Source: an uncultured Erythrobacter sp.
GTDB taxonomy: Bacteria; Pseudomonadota; Alphaproteobacteria; Sphingomonadales; Sphingomonadaceae
Reading direction: 5' to 3'
NCBI GenBank assembly: GCA_937969505.1
Contig: CALBWA010000013.1
Coordinates: forward strand, 124,001-188,000
DNA: 64,000 nucleotides
Shown: positions 17,750-27,390 of the stretch, piece after piece
Numbering within the stretch: position 1 is the first letter of the stretch
Layout: each line of letters starts with the position of its first letter
The notes under the pieces: generated by a model
What the model saw: the letters and a program-made list of their open reading frames with translations, nothing else
Told to the model about the DNA's origin: nothing
Databases searched by the model: none
Program-made: the position numbers and the translations under genes

Positions 17750-18190
17750 TCAACGCCTTCGCAGAGCTGAAACGCAAGAAGCCCGGTCAACGTTACGACC
17801 ATCGCTTGCTCGCCTTGCCTCGATATGGGTGGCGCTTGGGGTGGCTCCCGGTCGCAGCGGATACAAAAAGACATCCAGCACGCAGGCCTCCCCAACGAAT
17901 TGCAGCTTGCGTGCGTCCCCTTCCCATACATTCAGGCGAGCGGCTCCGAACTGGCGCTCCAGCTGGGCCTCGCTCTGCCCAATAACGCCCTCAAGCCCAC
18001 GGCCCTGCATAATCTGTGGCGCAATGAAGCCGCCGGTGGATGCCGTGTCGCGAGGGGTCGGGGCGGGTGACTGCGGCGGAGGGGCAACCACCTGAGGGGC
18101 TGGCCGGTTTTGTGCAGGTGCAGGCCGGGAGCTCGACACACAACCAGCCATAAGCATCGCGATAGCCAACACAGCTGTCTCGCGGATCAT
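17750..18190 (-). CDS. Small proline-rich lipoprotein, unknown function
   Basis: 146 residues. The signal ends in the lipobox LMAGC, so it should be lipid-anchored. A proline-rich linker (residues about 20-55) precedes a folded part of about 85 residues ('GRGLEGVIGQSEAQLERQFG...EGDARKLQFVGEACVLDVFLYP'), which recalls SmpA/OmlA-like small outer-membrane lipoproteins. Two cysteines in the folded part may form a disulfide. Its start overlaps the stop of the EI24 gene, so they form a two-gene unit. Confidence 0.75.
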   Translation of the reverse strand: MIRETAVLAIAMLMAGCVSSSRPAPAQNRPAPQVVAPPPQSPAPTPRDTASTGGFIAPQIMQGRGLEGVIGQSEAQLERQFGAARLNVWEGDARKLQFVGEACVLDVFLYPLRPGATPSATHIEARRASDGRNVDRASCVSALRRR

Positions 18191-18897
18191 GCGCGGCTAT
18201 CCCTGTGCCGCAAGTGAACCAAATGGGTGCCGGCTGCCGCTCCTATCACCGGAGCGAGCAGATTGAGGAAGGGGATAAGCATCATTCCAGCCACGCTGGC
18301 TCCTAACAACAGGCGCTGAAACCCGCCCACACGGCCTGTTTCGCCTTTATCGGCTGTATGACCATCGCCGTGATGCCGGTGGCGCAGCCACGCCATATCG
18401 GTCAACTCCCTGCCCAATAGCACTGCATTCACCAGCAGGAAGACTATCGCCGGGCCAATCGCGGTGAACAGCAGGATGATTGCGACCGGCAGGGCCAGCG
18501 CATTGAAAAGCAGGGCGCGGCCTGCACCTTTCAAACTGTTGGCCAGATCTTCTTTTAGCGGAAGATCGCGTGCCAATTGCGCAGCCTCCGGATAATGTTT
18601 GCGCTCCACTGCGCGCACAATCTCGTCGGCAAAGAATTGGAGGACGGCCAGCGCCACGATCCGGAACAGGAACCAGATCGCCAGCACCATCAGCACGATG
18701 GTCGCCAGCCAGATCACGCCGCCGCCGGTCTGCGCCCCATATTGCGCCGCCGCTGCCGCGATGACCTGATACAGCGCCGCAGCCAATCCGAGAAAAATCA
18801 CCAGCGTAATTGCCAGGCTCTTGCCCAACACACGCAAGATCGCAGGATCGCCCAATTGGCGAAGAGAAAGCAGCAGTGACTGGATAATGTGCGACAT
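18187..18897 (-). CDS. EI24-domain membrane protein
   Basis: 236 residues with about five hydrophobic segments, matching the EI24 (CysZ-like) family, named after an animal ER protein and including the sulfate permease CysZ. Recognisable are 'KSLAITLVIFLGLAAALY', a loop rich in 'FADEIVRAVERKHYPEA' and a late 'RELTDMAWLRHRHHGDGH' that is typical of EI24. Substrate is unknown. The start at 18897 (MSHIIQSLL) is chosen over the track start at 18939. It forms a unit with the lipoprotein gene. Confidence 0.8.
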   Translation of the reverse strand: MSHIIQSLLLSLRQLGDPAILRVLGKSLAITLVIFLGLAAALYQVIAAAAAQYGAQTGGGVIWLATIVLMVLAIWFLFRIVALAVLQFFADEIVRAVERKHYPEAAQLARDLPLKEDLANSLKGAGRALLFNALALPVAIILLFTAIGPAIVFLLVNAVLLGRELTDMAWLRHRHHGDGHTADKGETGRVGGFQRLLLGASVAGMMLIPFLNLLAPVIGAAAGTHLVHLRHRDSRA

Positions 18898-19046
18898 CGC
18901 CCCTTGTCTCACTGTCAATGCTCCACCTGTCAATCGCAATGAGCGGGCAGGGCTGGCAAGCCCGGCGACTTTCGCATCTACGCTTGGCCAAATTGACTCA
19001 AACCGCTAGGCGCAGCGGCAACAGTTTCAACAGTGCAGGAATTATT

Positions 19047-20042
19047 GTGACCCAACCCCGCTATGACGTCGTCGCCATCGGAAACGCCGTTGTCGATGTA
19101 ATTGCCTCGTGTGGCGAGGACTTGATCGAAGAGCTTGAATTGAACCGCGGCGGGATGACGCTGATCGACGAAGCGCGTGCGGACGAGCTTTATTCAGCCA
19201 TGCCGCCAGCGCGCGAATTATCGGGCGGCTCTGCGGCAAATACGCTGGCCGGACTGTCAACGCTCGGTTTGCAATGCGCCTTTATCGGGCAAGTGGCTGA
19301 CGACCAATTGGGCGGCGTGTTTGCACACGATATGCGCGCCACCGGGATCGATTTCGATACGCCTGCACGCGACGGTGAGCCGGCCACCGGACGAGTCCTG
19401 ATTTTTGTCACTCCGGATGGCGAGCGAACGATGAACACGTTCCTTGGCGCGGGCCAGTTCCTGCCAGCAGCGGCCTTGGACGAGGCACTGATCGCTGATG
19501 CCGGGATCCTGTATCTCGAAGGTTATCTGTGGGATCCGGAAGAACCGCGCAAGGCAATGCGCCGGGCCATTGAAGTGGCGCGCAAGGCTGGTCGCAAGAT
19601 TGCCTTTACTGCATCGGAAAGCTTCGTGATTGATCGCCATGGCGACGACTTCCGCGCCATGATTGAAGAGGGCGTGATCGACATTCTGTTCGTCAACGAA
19701 GGTGAGCTGGCAACGCTGACCGGCGAGGATGATTTCGAAGCCGGTGTGGCCGCTGTTGCGGGCAAGGTGCCGGTTCTGGTTGCAACGCGCGGGGAACATG
19801 GTGCCATTGCTGTGGCCAATGGCGAGCGCGCTGAAGTGGCGGCTGAACAGATCGACAAGGTGGTCGACACAACAGGAGCAGGCGACCAGTTTGCCGCTGG
19901 TTTCCTGTCGGGCTACGCCCGCGATGCCTCACTGGAGACCTGCCTGAAGCGCGGCGCCATCGCTGCTGCAGAAGTCATCGTCCATTATGGCCCACGGCCA
20001 GAGGCAGACATGCGGGCGCTTATGGCAGAAAAACTGGGCTGA
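19047..20042 (+). CDS. PfkB-family sugar/nucleoside kinase (adenosine-kinase-like)
   Basis: 331-residue ribokinase-fold kinase. Motifs are the N-terminal 'IGNAVVDVIA', 'LSGGSAANTLAGLSTLG', 'GRVLIFVTPDGERTMNTFLGA' and the catalytic 'DTTGAGDQFAAGFL' with the anion hole and base aspartate. The sequence resembles alphaproteobacterial adenosine kinases more than fructokinases. The start is a GTG at 19047 behind CAGGA. It stands alone, diverging from the EI24 gene. Confidence 0.85.
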   Translation: MTQPRYDVVAIGNAVVDVIASCGEDLIEELELNRGGMTLIDEARADELYSAMPPARELSGGSAANTLAGLSTLGLQCAFIGQVADDQLGGVFAHDMRATGIDFDTPARDGEPATGRVLIFVTPDGERTMNTFLGAGQFLPAAALDEALIADAGILYLEGYLWDPEEPRKAMRRAIEVARKAGRKIAFTASESFVIDRHGDDFRAMIEEGVIDILFVNEGELATLTGEDDFEAGVAAVAGKVPVLVATRGEHGAIAVANGERAEVAAEQIDKVVDTTGAGDQFAAGFLSGYARDASLETCLKRGAIAAAEVIVHYGPRPEADMRALMAEKLG

Positions 20043-20261
20043 GCTGATCCAGCGCCCCGCGTTATCGGGCGATGTTGGTTACACATGTTACACAGTCCAG
20101 AGACGCAAAATCTACGCCCTTGGCAGGCCTTGATGCGTCGCTAAGGTTTCGCCGGTTTTTACGGCGAATGCTGGGGTTTCAACAGTGGGAAAGAACGGGC
20201 CGCGGGTTAACCTCTGCGAAGTGAGTAGGAAAGCGGCTCCTACCCCCACACGCCAAACCCC
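20043..20261. other. Convergent intergenic region with two hairpins
   Basis: 219 nt between two converging genes. TTCGCCG-N7-CGGCGAA (20148-20168) is a perfect 7-bp inverted repeat, and GACGCA...TGCGTC (near 20102-20139) another. Neither has a T-run, so they may be transcript-end structures rather than classical terminators. A tandem GTTACAC repeat lies at about 20080-20096. Confidence 0.4.
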
Positions 20262-21542
20262 TCAGGCTTCGCGCTCGACCTCTCGCCAGCCGATGTCGCG
20301 GCGGCAGAACCCGGTGGGGAAACGCACAGCGTCGAGCGCGGCATAGGCAGCCTTCTGCGCCTGCGTGACATTACCCCCCATGGCAGTGACGTTGAGAACC
20401 CGCCCGCCATTGGCGATCAGCTTGCCATCTTTCAGTGCAGTTCCTGCGTGAAAGATCTTGGTCTTGCCTGATCCTTCCGCTGTATTGGTTTCGCTGAGGA
20501 CAATCTCGCCACCCTTGTCGGGAGCATCGGGATAACCGCGTGCTGCCATCACAACGGTCAGAGCGGTTTGATCGGCAAACACGGCGCTGGTATCGGCCAG
20601 CTCTCCCTTGGCGCAAGCGAGCATGATTGCGGCCAGATCGCTGTCCAATCGCATCATCAAAACCTGGCATTCCGGATCGCCAAAACGGCAATTGTATTCG
20701 ATCAGCTTGGGGCCCTGCTCGGTCAGCATCAGTCCGGCATACAGAACGCCGGAATAGGGTGTGCCCTCCTGACGCAGCGCCATGACCGTGGGCTCGATAA
20801 TCTCGCGCAGGACCTGCGCTTCCAGCTCGGCTGTCAGAACTGGCGCCGGGGAATAGGCACCCATGCCGCCAGTGTTGGGGCCAGTGTCCCGCTCGCCCAC
20901 GCGTTTATGATCCTGGGCAGATCCGAAAGGCAGGATGGCATGCCCATCGGTAAGGGCAAAGAAGCTGGCCTCCTCGCCCTGCATGAACTCTTCAATCACC
21001 ACTTCTGCGCCCGCTTCACCGAATTTGCCGCCGAACATTTCCAGCAGAGCGCTTTCGGCCTCCTCGCGGGTTTCGGCAATCACCACGCCTTTACCGGCAG
21101 CAAGTCCGTCGGCTTTCAGAACATAAGGGGCGCCAAAGCCCAGCAGCGCATCCTTGGCCTCGTCCAGCGAGCGCGTGCGAACATAACCGGCGGTAGGGAT
21201 CTGGGCGCGCTGGCACAAATCCTTGGTAAAGCCCTTGCTGCCTTCCAATTGGGCGGCGGCTTGGGAAGGACCGAAAACCGGGATGTCGGCGATGCGCAGG
21301 CTGTCGCCCAGCCCGTCAACCAGCGGCGCTTCGGGGCCAATCACCACCAGGCTGATGGCGTTCTCCCGGCAGAAGGCAATGATTGCATCATGGTTGGTTG
21401 CATCCAGCGGCACGCAATCGGCATGTTCGGCAATGCCGGGATTGCCGGGGGATGCGAAAAGTTTGTCGCAAGTGGGGGATTGCGCCAGTTTCCACGCTAG
21501 AGCATGCTCGCGCCCGCCAGACCCCAAGACAAGGATGTTCAT
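20262..21542 (-). CDS. purD: Phosphoribosylamine-glycine ligase
   Basis: 426-residue ATP-grasp enzyme of purine synthesis (GAR synthetase). Seen in order are [18 protein letters not shown], '[19 protein letters not shown]', '[19 protein letters not shown]', '[17 protein letters not shown]' and '[14 protein letters not shown]'. The start at 21542 is fixed by the conserved N-terminus. It shares the CATG tetranucleotide with the divergent xseA start. Confidence 0.96.
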   Translation of the reverse strand: MNILVLGSGGREHALAWKLAQSPTCDKLFASPGNPGIAEHADCVPLDATNHDAIIAFCRENAISLVVIGPEAPLVDGLGDSLRIADIPVFGPSQAAAQLEGSKGFTKDLCQRAQIPTAGYVRTRSLDEAKDALLGFGAPYVLKADGLAAGKGVVIAETREEAESALLEMFGGKFGEAGAEVVIEEFMQGEEASFFALTDGHAILPFGSAQDHKRVGERDTGPNTGGMGAYSPAPVLTAELEAQVLREIIEPTVMALRQEGTPYSGVLYAGLMLTEQGPKLIEYNCRFGDPECQVLMMRLDSDLAAIMLACAKGELADTSAVFADQTALTVVMAARGYPDAPDKGGEIVLSETNTAEGSGKTKIFHAGTALKDGKLIANGGRVLNVTAMGGNVTQAQKAAYAALDAVRFPTGFCRRDIGWREVEREA

Positions 21543-23031
21543 GCCTGCTGCACCTTCCGATGATGATCGTTCCAACGCGCTGGTAGCGCGGGTGAGCCAA
21601 GGCGACAACGCCGAGCCGCTTACGATCACCCAGATTTCTGGCCTGCTGAAGCGCACGGTTGAGGACCGGTTCGGCTATGTCCGGTTGCGCGGTGAATTGT
21701 CTGGCGTGAAGCGGGCCGCTTCGGGGCATCTCTATTGCGCGCTCAAGGATGAAAAGTCGGTCATCGATGGCGTGATGTGGCGCGGTAATGCCGGCCGCCT
21801 GGCCTTTGTGCCGGAAGACGGGCTGGAAGTTATCGCTAGCGGCAAGCTTACAACCTATGCGGGCCGCTCAAAGTATCAGATCGTGATCGACAGTCTGGAA
21901 ATTGCAGGTGAGGGTGCTTTGCTGGCGCTGCTGGAGAAGACGCGCCAGCGGCTGGAGGCCGAGGGGCTGTTCGCCCAGGCACGGAAAAAACCGCTTCCCT
22001 ATCTTCCAAAGACCATTGGCGTTGTCACTTCACCAACCGGATCGGTCATTCGCGACATTTTGCACAGACTGGCGGACCGCTTCCCGAGCCATGTGCTCGT
22101 CTGGCCGGTTCTGGTCCAGGGGCAGGGCGCGGCAGACCAGATCAGTGCTGCAATTCAAGGGTTTTCCGACATGCCTGCCGATGGCAGCGCGCCTCGGCCT
22201 GATCTTGTGATCGTGGCAAGAGGCGGCGGATCGATCGAGGATTTGTGGAGCTTTAACGAGGAAAGTGTTGTCCGGGCTATCGCCGATTGTACCATTCCGG
22301 TTATTTCTGCTGTAGGACACGAAACCGATACCACGATGGCGGATTATGCTGCGGACCAGCGCGCACCGACGCCGACGGCTGCTGCTGAAATGGCGGTGCC
22401 GGTGCGAGCGGACCTGGCGGCAACGCTGGCCGATTTCGCCACCCGCCAAGCGCGCGCGGTGCATCGGCCGGTTGAGCTTGGGCGCGAGCGGCTGGAGGCG
22501 CGCCTGCGCCGTCTGCCCCAGCCCCAGCACTTGATGCAGCCCCATACGCAAGGCCTTGATGATCTGACAGACCGGCTGCGCCGCGGGCTGATGGACCGTG
22601 CCGGTGCCGGGCGAGAACGCTTTGCCGCGATTTCCGCGCGCCTGTCCCCTCGCGCTTTGTCACGTTCCTTGGCCGAGGCGCGCCAGGCGCTTGCCCATGC
22701 CCGGCTCGCCCCTGCTCTTGTCGAGCGGCCTTTGGCCCACAAACGGGAAAATCTGGCTGCGCTTGCTCGTCTTGCTGGGCAGTTTCACCCGCGCAAGCCT
22801 TTGGAACGCGGTTACGCCATCGTCCGCTCGGCTAGCGGCGCTGTGCTGACGTCGAAAGCGGCGGCGCAGGATCAGCCTGCCATGTCAGTCGAATTTGCCG
22901 ATGGTGCGCTCAATGTCGCACAAGGAAGCGCGGAACGGCCGGAGCAGCCGGTCCCGACGCCAAAGATCAAACCGCGCAAGAAAACAAAGAAGGCTGGATT
23001 AAACCCGGCCCAGGACGATCTGTTTGGTTAA
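21541..23031 (+). CDS. xseA: Exodeoxyribonuclease VII large subunit
   Basis: 496-residue nuclease subunit that degrades single-stranded DNA with XseB. It has an N-terminal OB-fold ('[47 protein letters not shown]'), a nuclease core ('[17 protein letters not shown]', '[29 protein letters not shown]') and a coiled-coil middle. The track start at 21223 runs into purD. The ATG at 21541 overlaps the purD start codon. A GTG at 21592 is an alternative. xseB is not adjacent. Confidence 0.94.
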   Translation: MPAAPSDDDRSNALVARVSQGDNAEPLTITQISGLLKRTVEDRFGYVRLRGELSGVKRAASGHLYCALKDEKSVIDGVMWRGNAGRLAFVPEDGLEVIASGKLTTYAGRSKYQIVIDSLEIAGEGALLALLEKTRQRLEAEGLFAQARKKPLPYLPKTIGVVTSPTGSVIRDILHRLADRFPSHVLVWPVLVQGQGAADQISAAIQGFSDMPADGSAPRPDLVIVARGGGSIEDLWSFNEESVVRAIADCTIPVISAVGHETDTTMADYAADQRAPTPTAAAEMAVPVRADLAATLADFATRQARAVHRPVELGRERLEARLRRLPQPQHLMQPHTQGLDDLTDRLRRGLMDRAGAGRERFAAISARLSPRALSRSLAEARQALAHARLAPALVERPLAHKRENLAALARLAGQFHPRKPLERGYAIVRSASGAVLTSKAAAQDQPAMSVEFADGALNVAQGSAERPEQPVPTPKIKPRKKTKKAGLNPAQDDLFG

Positions 23032-23136
23032 GCTAGGCCAAGCGGAAACCATCAGAGCGGGTAAGGCGTTCAAAGCGATAATCTGCGCGCACACCGTTCA
23101 TTGAATCGCCAGCGACCGCTTGCTAGGAAACAAACC

Positions 23137-23355
23137 ATGTTGATGTCATCAAAAGATCAGGGGGCCAAGCTCCAATACGGCCCCAACGGCTTCAAGGTTC
23201 TTCGCACCGGACAGCATGTCTATTGCGCGGTCTCTGGTGAGGCAGTGCCGCTGGAAGAACTGCGCTATTGGAGCGTCGAGCATCAGGAGCCTTATGCCTC
23301 GTGTGAACTTGCGACGCAGCGCTTGTCCGGACAAAGCCCTCAAGATCCATCGTGA
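23137..23355 (+). CDS. DUF2093 protein
   Basis: 72 residues matching DUF2093, a small alphaproteobacterial family of unknown function ('KLQYGPNGFKVLRTGQHVYCAVSGEAVPLEELRYWSVEHQEPYAS'). The ATG at 23137 follows TAGGAAAC. Its stop overlaps the GTG start of the peptidase gene, so they are cotranscribed and probably coupled. Confidence 0.88.
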   Translation: MLMSSKDQGAKLQYGPNGFKVLRTGQHVYCAVSGEAVPLEELRYWSVEHQEPYASCELATQRLSGQSPQDPS

Positions 23356-24278
23356 CGTCACGCCTGCAGTTTTTCGTACCGATCCTGCTCGCTGCCTCGG
23401 CTTGCGCAGCAGCAGGCGCGGGATCGGACGGCACAGGCAATGCAGGGGCAACGGTGCAGCCCAATGCCGAGGCGACCCCCACACCTGTCGAGGCCCCTAA
23501 TCCGGAAACAGTCTCTGCCAGGCCTGACCAGCTTCAGATCGAAGGCCAATTGACCCAAGGTGGATGGGTTCGCGCGGTTGCGCCCGCCAATGTGACGGCA
23601 GTGGAGCTGAATGGGCAGCCTGTCGCTCTTGATGATGAAGGGCGATTCTTTGCCGCATTTGACCGCGACGCTGAAGCCCGCGCAGAACTGGGGCTTACAT
23701 TGGCCGATGGCACGACGCGCACGCAAACGCTCGACATCTCGCCGCGCAAATGGAACATTGAACACGTCAATGTCGCCCGGCGGAGTGGTGGGACAAGCGA
23801 GGCGTGGTGGGCCAAGCGCGAACCGGAATGGAACGCAATTGTTGCCGCAAGGGCTCAGGAAACCGGGGCAACCGGCTGGCAACAGGATTTTATCTGGCCG
23901 GTCAAGGGGCGCATTTCGGGTCGCTTCGGATCGCAGCGGATTTATCGCGGCGAGCCGGGCAGCTATCATTCAGGCCTGGATATTGCCCCCGGGGCTGGCG
24001 TTCCTTTTGTGGCGCCGGCCGATGGCACGGTGGTGCTGGCGGTTACGGGCTTCAGCATGGAAGGCAATCTGATCATTCTTGATCATGGCAATGGGCTAAA
24101 CAGCGCATTTTTGCATGCCCAGACGATCGCCGTGAGCCAGGGCGACAAGGTGCGGCAAGGCCAGCTTCTGGGCCGGGTCGGGGCGACGGGGCGCGCCACC
24201 GGGCCCCATCTGCATTGGAGCCTGAAGTGGCGCGATAACCGGCTTGATCCACTTCTCTTCCTGCCAGACGCGGACTAG
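23352..24278 (+). CDS. M23-family peptidoglycan endopeptidase
   Basis: 308 residues. The start is a GTG overlapping the DUF2093 stop. A signal peptide (LLAASACAAAG, possibly a lipoprotein) is followed by a low-complexity linker and a domain of about 100 residues, then a LytM/M23 domain from about residue 180. The zinc motif is seen as 'YHSGLDIA' (H-x-x-x-D) and 'GPHLHWSL' (H-x-H), with another histidine in 'AFLHAQ'. It should act in the periplasm on cell-wall crosslinks or as a division activator. Confidence 0.9.
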   Translation: MTSRLQFFVPILLAASACAAAGAGSDGTGNAGATVQPNAEATPTPVEAPNPETVSARPDQLQIEGQLTQGGWVRAVAPANVTAVELNGQPVALDDEGRFFAAFDRDAEARAELGLTLADGTTRTQTLDISPRKWNIEHVNVARRSGGTSEAWWAKREPEWNAIVAARAQETGATGWQQDFIWPVKGRISGRFGSQRIYRGEPGSYHSGLDIAPGAGVPFVAPADGTVVLAVTGFSMEGNLIILDHGNGLNSAFLHAQTIAVSQGDKVRQGQLLGRVGATGRATGPHLHWSLKWRDNRLDPLLFLPDAD

Positions 24279-24311
24279 GCGACCCTCCATGCGCAGCATG
24301 GTTCACATCCA

Positions 24312-25289
24312 ATGAAGCGCCTGATTGTGCTGGCAATGATTGCCTTGGCGCTGGCACCGGGCACCTGGTTGCGAACGCAGGATAGCGGTCGGCTTGCTCC
24401 CTTTGCGTTACAGGCAGAGCGGCTTGCGACCGATCCGTGGACTGCTGCCCCCTTCACTCTGAAGTCAGTCTGGCAGCTTGACAGCCCCCACCCTGATTTT
24501 GGCGGGTTTTCGGCATTGGCGCACTTGGGTAATGGCCAGTTCATGGCGGGCAGTGATCGCGGGTACCTGCTGCGATTTGCGATGACAGATGATGGCCCGG
24601 CGGCAGGACAATTGGAGCGGATCGGAGGCAAAAGCGCACGACGCAAGCGTGATGTCGATCTTGAAGCGATGATGGTTGATGACGTCGCCGGGCAATATTG
24701 GGCGGCTTACGAACGGAGCAATTCGATCGCGCTCTATTCGGCTGACGGAAGAGAACTGCAGCGTATTCAACCAGCTGCAATGCGCGACTGGCTGAACAAT
24801 TCCGGGCCCGAGGCGATGGCAAAGTTGCCGGACGGGCGCACCCTGATCATTGCCGAACGCAAGCAGAGCCCGGGCGGCGGGCACACTGCGCTGCTGCTGC
24901 CACCCAATCTGAGTGCCGGCCATGCCGAAGCAGCAAGCTTCAGCCTTGGGCCGACTGCGGGTTATTCGCCAACAGATATCGCTATTGCCCCCAATGGACA
25001 GGCGCTAGCAGTCCTGCGCAAATTCGATCCATTTTTCAGCCGTGGATTCGTCGCCAAGATTGCCCGGCTCGATTCGGACGAAATTCAGCCCAACCGGCAG
25101 TGGAAGGCAGAGGCCGTGGTCTCTTTGGGGGGCGGCGTTCCACTCGACAATTACGAAGGTATTGCCATTGTGCCAAACGACAGCACTGATGCCGGCGATT
25201 GCGATGTTTGGCTGATCTCGGATGACAATTTCAGTGCTCTTCAGGCAACTTACCTGGTCCAACTGAACTGGGCAGGCTGCGGCCGCTAA
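24312..25289 (+). CDS. Exported esterase-like/phytase-type beta-propeller protein
   Basis: 325 residues with an N-terminal signal segment (LIVLAMIALALAPGTWL). The body matches the 'esterase-like activity of phytase' family (Pfam Phytase-like): 'DFGGFSALAHLGNGQFMAGSDRG', 'VDLEAMMVDD', 'NSGPEAMAKLPDGRTLIIAER', 'YSPTDIAIAPNG' and 'LDNYEGIAIV'. The family is poorly characterised and its substrate is unknown. It starts 33 nt after the peptidase gene. Confidence 0.85.
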   Translation: MKRLIVLAMIALALAPGTWLRTQDSGRLAPFALQAERLATDPWTAAPFTLKSVWQLDSPHPDFGGFSALAHLGNGQFMAGSDRGYLLRFAMTDDGPAAGQLERIGGKSARRKRDVDLEAMMVDDVAGQYWAAYERSNSIALYSADGRELQRIQPAAMRDWLNNSGPEAMAKLPDGRTLIIAERKQSPGGGHTALLLPPNLSAGHAEAASFSLGPTAGYSPTDIAIAPNGQALAVLRKFDPFFSRGFVAKIARLDSDEIQPNRQWKAEAVVSLGGGVPLDNYEGIAIVPNDSTDAGDCDVWLISDDNFSALQATYLVQLNWAGCGR

Positions 25290-25301
25290 GGCGTAAAGCA
25301 C

Positions 25302-25321
25302 GCGCGCCAAAAAGGGCGCGC
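25302..25321. terminator. GC-rich hairpin between convergent genes
   Basis: GCGCGCC-AAAAAG-GGCGCGC is a perfect 7-bp stem located between the convergent phytase-like gene and rpmB. No T-run follows on either strand, so termination strength is uncertain. Confidence 0.5.
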
Positions 25322-25387
25322 AGAATGCTCTACCCGCCCTTCACAGTTCCCAAGTGATATGTGGTACGCCCGTGAGGGCGGAGCCAA

Positions 25388-25690
25388 TCAGGCTGCGTCG
25401 GCCTCTGCCGTAGCAGCAGCCTTCTTCAGCTCGCGCTTTACCTTCAGCGCATTGGCCGAAAGCTTGTCATCGCTGGTCTTGAGCAGCCAGTTGTCGAGGC
25501 CGCCATTGTGTTCAACCGAACGCAGACCTGCGGTCGACACACGAAAGCGGAAGCTGCGCTCAAGCGCCTCGCTCATCAAAGTGACCTTCTGCAAATTGGG
25601 CAGAAACACCCGCTTGGTGCGGTTGTTGGCGTGGCTAACATTGTTGCCGGTCATACGGCCTTTGCCGGTCAGTTCGCAAATGCGCGACAT
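25388..25690 (-). CDS. rpmB: Ribosomal protein bL28
   Basis: 100-residue large-subunit protein. The family start [23 protein letters not shown] and the following '[13 protein letters not shown]' are unambiguous. The C-terminal alanine-rich extension is common in alphaproteobacteria. The start at 25690 is chosen; the track adds 18 unrelated residues. No cysteine zinc motif is seen. Confidence 0.97.
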   Translation of the reverse strand: MSRICELTGKGRMTGNNVSHANNRTKRVFLPNLQKVTLMSEALERSFRFRVSTAGLRSVEHNGGLDNWLLKTSDDKLSANALKVKRELKKAAATAEADAA

Positions 25691-25840
25691 CGTATATCTC
25701 ACTCGTTCAAAAATCGGGACCGACCGGACAGTGCCATCGGTCACAAACTATCGGGGTTTCCCGGAAAGGCGCGCGCTTAGCCCGCCCGTAGCGAATCGTC
25801 AAGAAAAGTTGGCCTCTGCGGACCCTTTCGACCTTTAACG

Positions 25841-25868
25841 GGAACCATTGGGGGCGCTGATCCATTGT
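25841..25868 (+). promoter_or_regulatory. Possible EcfG-type stress promoter
   Basis: GGAACC-N16-CATTG resembles the alphaproteobacterial general-stress promoter (GGAAC-N16/17-CGTT) with one mismatch in the -10 part. It lies about 58 nt upstream of the acidic lipoprotein start. Weak call by eye. Confidence 0.3.
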
Positions 25869-25925
25869 AAGCCCATCTGACGCAAGGCATTTTGCCTGCA
25901 TTTTGCTTCAGACAGGAGGCCTAGA

Positions 25926-26171
25926 ATGAAAAAGTTTACCACAATCGCTCTCACTGCAGTCGCAACGCTCGGCCTGGCCGCGTGCGATATTGATCAGACC
26001 GAAGAAGGCGCACTGCCTGACGTCGACGTAGAAGGTGGCAATCTGCCTGAATTCGACGTTGAAACGGCTGATGTTGATGTTGGCACCGAAGAAGCCACTA
26101 TCGAAGTCCCTACGCTGGATGTAGATATGCCTGATGATGCCGATGGCGAGCCTGTTACGGGCAACGAATAA
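25926..26171 (+). CDS. Small acidic lipoprotein
   Basis: 81 residues. The signal peptide ends in LGLAAC, a lipobox, so it should be lipid-anchored. The remaining 60 residues are extremely acidic and built of loosely repeated units (LPDVDVEGGNLPEFDV, then ADVDVGTEEATIEVPTLDVDMP). Such strings could bind calcium or other cations, but no EF-hand or known repeat is clear. The ribosome site AGGAGG is strong. A possible EcfG promoter precedes it. It lies 12 nt before tadA but probably has its own promoter. Confidence 0.8.
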   Translation: MKKFTTIALTAVATLGLAACDIDQTEEGALPDVDVEGGNLPEFDVETADVDVGTEEATIEVPTLDVDMPDDADGEPVTGNE

Positions 26172-26183
26172 AGACATTCACCG

Positions 26184-26651
26184 GTGACGGGGACTGGTCC
26201 ACGCTGGCCGGTTCCCGCGCCTATGATGCGGGCCCTTGAGGCTGCGCGCAAAGCGGCGGCGGCAGGAGAAGTTCCTGTCGGCGCCGTTATTGTTTTGTCA
26301 GGGGAAATCGTGGCGGTGGCGGCCAATGCTACGCGCCATCCCGCTGACCCAACCGGCCATGCCGAGATCCGTGCGTTGCGCGCTGCTGCTGAAAAGCTGG
26401 GGCGGGATCGGCTGACCGATTGCGATCTCTATGTCACACTGGAACCCTGCGCCATGTGCGCAGGGGCGATCAGCCATGCGCGCATCGCCCGGTTGTATTA
26501 CGCCGCGAGTGATCCCAAAGGCGGCGCGGTGGAGCATGGGGCGCGCGTGTTCGAGCACGCGCAATGTTTTCACAAGCCGGAGGTTTACTCAGGCATGGGA
26601 GAGGCGGAGGCGGCAGAAATGCTGCGGGAATTCTTCAGGGAGCGGCGGTAA
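26184..26651 (+). CDS. tadA: tRNA-specific adenosine deaminase
   Basis: 155-residue zinc deaminase that makes inosine at the wobble position of tRNA-Arg(ACG). Zinc and catalytic motifs are 'GHAEIRALR' (H-A-E) and 'TLEPCAMCAGAI' (P-C-x-x-C). The start is a GTG at 26184 (VTGTGPRWPVPAPMMRALEAAR); ATG at 26223 is an alternative that would trim a conserved leader. Essential in most bacteria. Confidence 0.94.
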   Translation: MTGTGPRWPVPAPMMRALEAARKAAAAGEVPVGAVIVLSGEIVAVAANATRHPADPTGHAEIRALRAAAEKLGRDRLTDCDLYVTLEPCAMCAGAISHARIARLYYAASDPKGGAVEHGARVFEHAQCFHKPEVYSGMGEAEAAEMLREFFRERR

Positions 26652-26736
26652 GGGGCGACAGTCGGTTAACGACCCAATTGCGGACGATCGATTACGGCTT
26701 CGATTGATCCAGAAGAGAGACGGCATTGGTTACTGA

Positions 26737-27306
26737 TCAAAGATCAAACGCATCGCAGATCTGTTTGGCCAACTGACTGGGAGAGGCACTAGCTGTATCG
26801 AGTTCAAGATCGTAGCTGCGTCCGCTGTGAACGCGCTCGAACTGACCCTTTGCTAGTCCGATATCGCGATCTCCTCTCGCTCTTTCGCGATCCTGCACCA
26901 CCGTTAGCGGGGCGAACAAACCAATCACACGCAGCATATATGGTTTAAGCAATCGCCGATACTCGATGTCCTCATCGCCGAAGAACACATCGTCCACGAC
27001 CAAATTATTGCCACACTCGGCCATCGAAGCGATGGCATTGCGCATGCCTGCTAATGCCAGTTCGACAATGTGTCCGGTCTTTACATCAATGGTTTGACCG
27101 TCAATGCGATCAAATAGCAGCCCATTTGGGTGATCCAGCGCGCGGCGAGGAAGCATCTCAAGAAAAGCATCCATTTGGACATGCAGAAATGGCCTCCGGG
27201 CGATGTCCTGTATCGCCTTGGCAACCGAGGTTTTGCCAACACTGCTCACCCCATTCAGCACAATGATTTGAGGCCGGTCATTTGTCTCGCTATTGGTATC
27301 GCCCAT
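26737..27306 (-). CDS. Chloramphenicol-phosphotransferase-like P-loop kinase
   Basis: 189 residues from the ATG at 27306. P-loop 'LNGVSSVGKTSVAKAIQ' near residue 15, then 'VQMDAF', 'NLVVDDVF' and the C-terminal 'RERARGDRDIGLAKGQFERVH' followed by 'YDLELDT' match the CPT-like family (Pfam PF07931). The first member inactivates chloramphenicol; most relatives have unknown substrates, so resistance is not implied. The track start is a GTG at 27381, also possible. It lies downstream of the RNase T2 gene on the same strand. Confidence 0.8.
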   Translation of the reverse strand: MGDTNSETNDRPQIIVLNGVSSVGKTSVAKAIQDIARRPFLHVQMDAFLEMLPRRALDHPNGLLFDRIDGQTIDVKTGHIVELALAGMRNAIASMAECGNNLVVDDVFFGDEDIEYRRLLKPYMLRVIGLFAPLTVVQDRERARGDRDIGLAKGQFERVHSGRSYDLELDTASASPSQLAKQICDAFDL

Positions 27307-27390
27307 TCGAAGAGGATTGCCGCGCCAATCGAAAATAGCAATGCACTTCGGCCTAACACGTGGGTCCGCTTTCCATCCCACCTTCAGACC

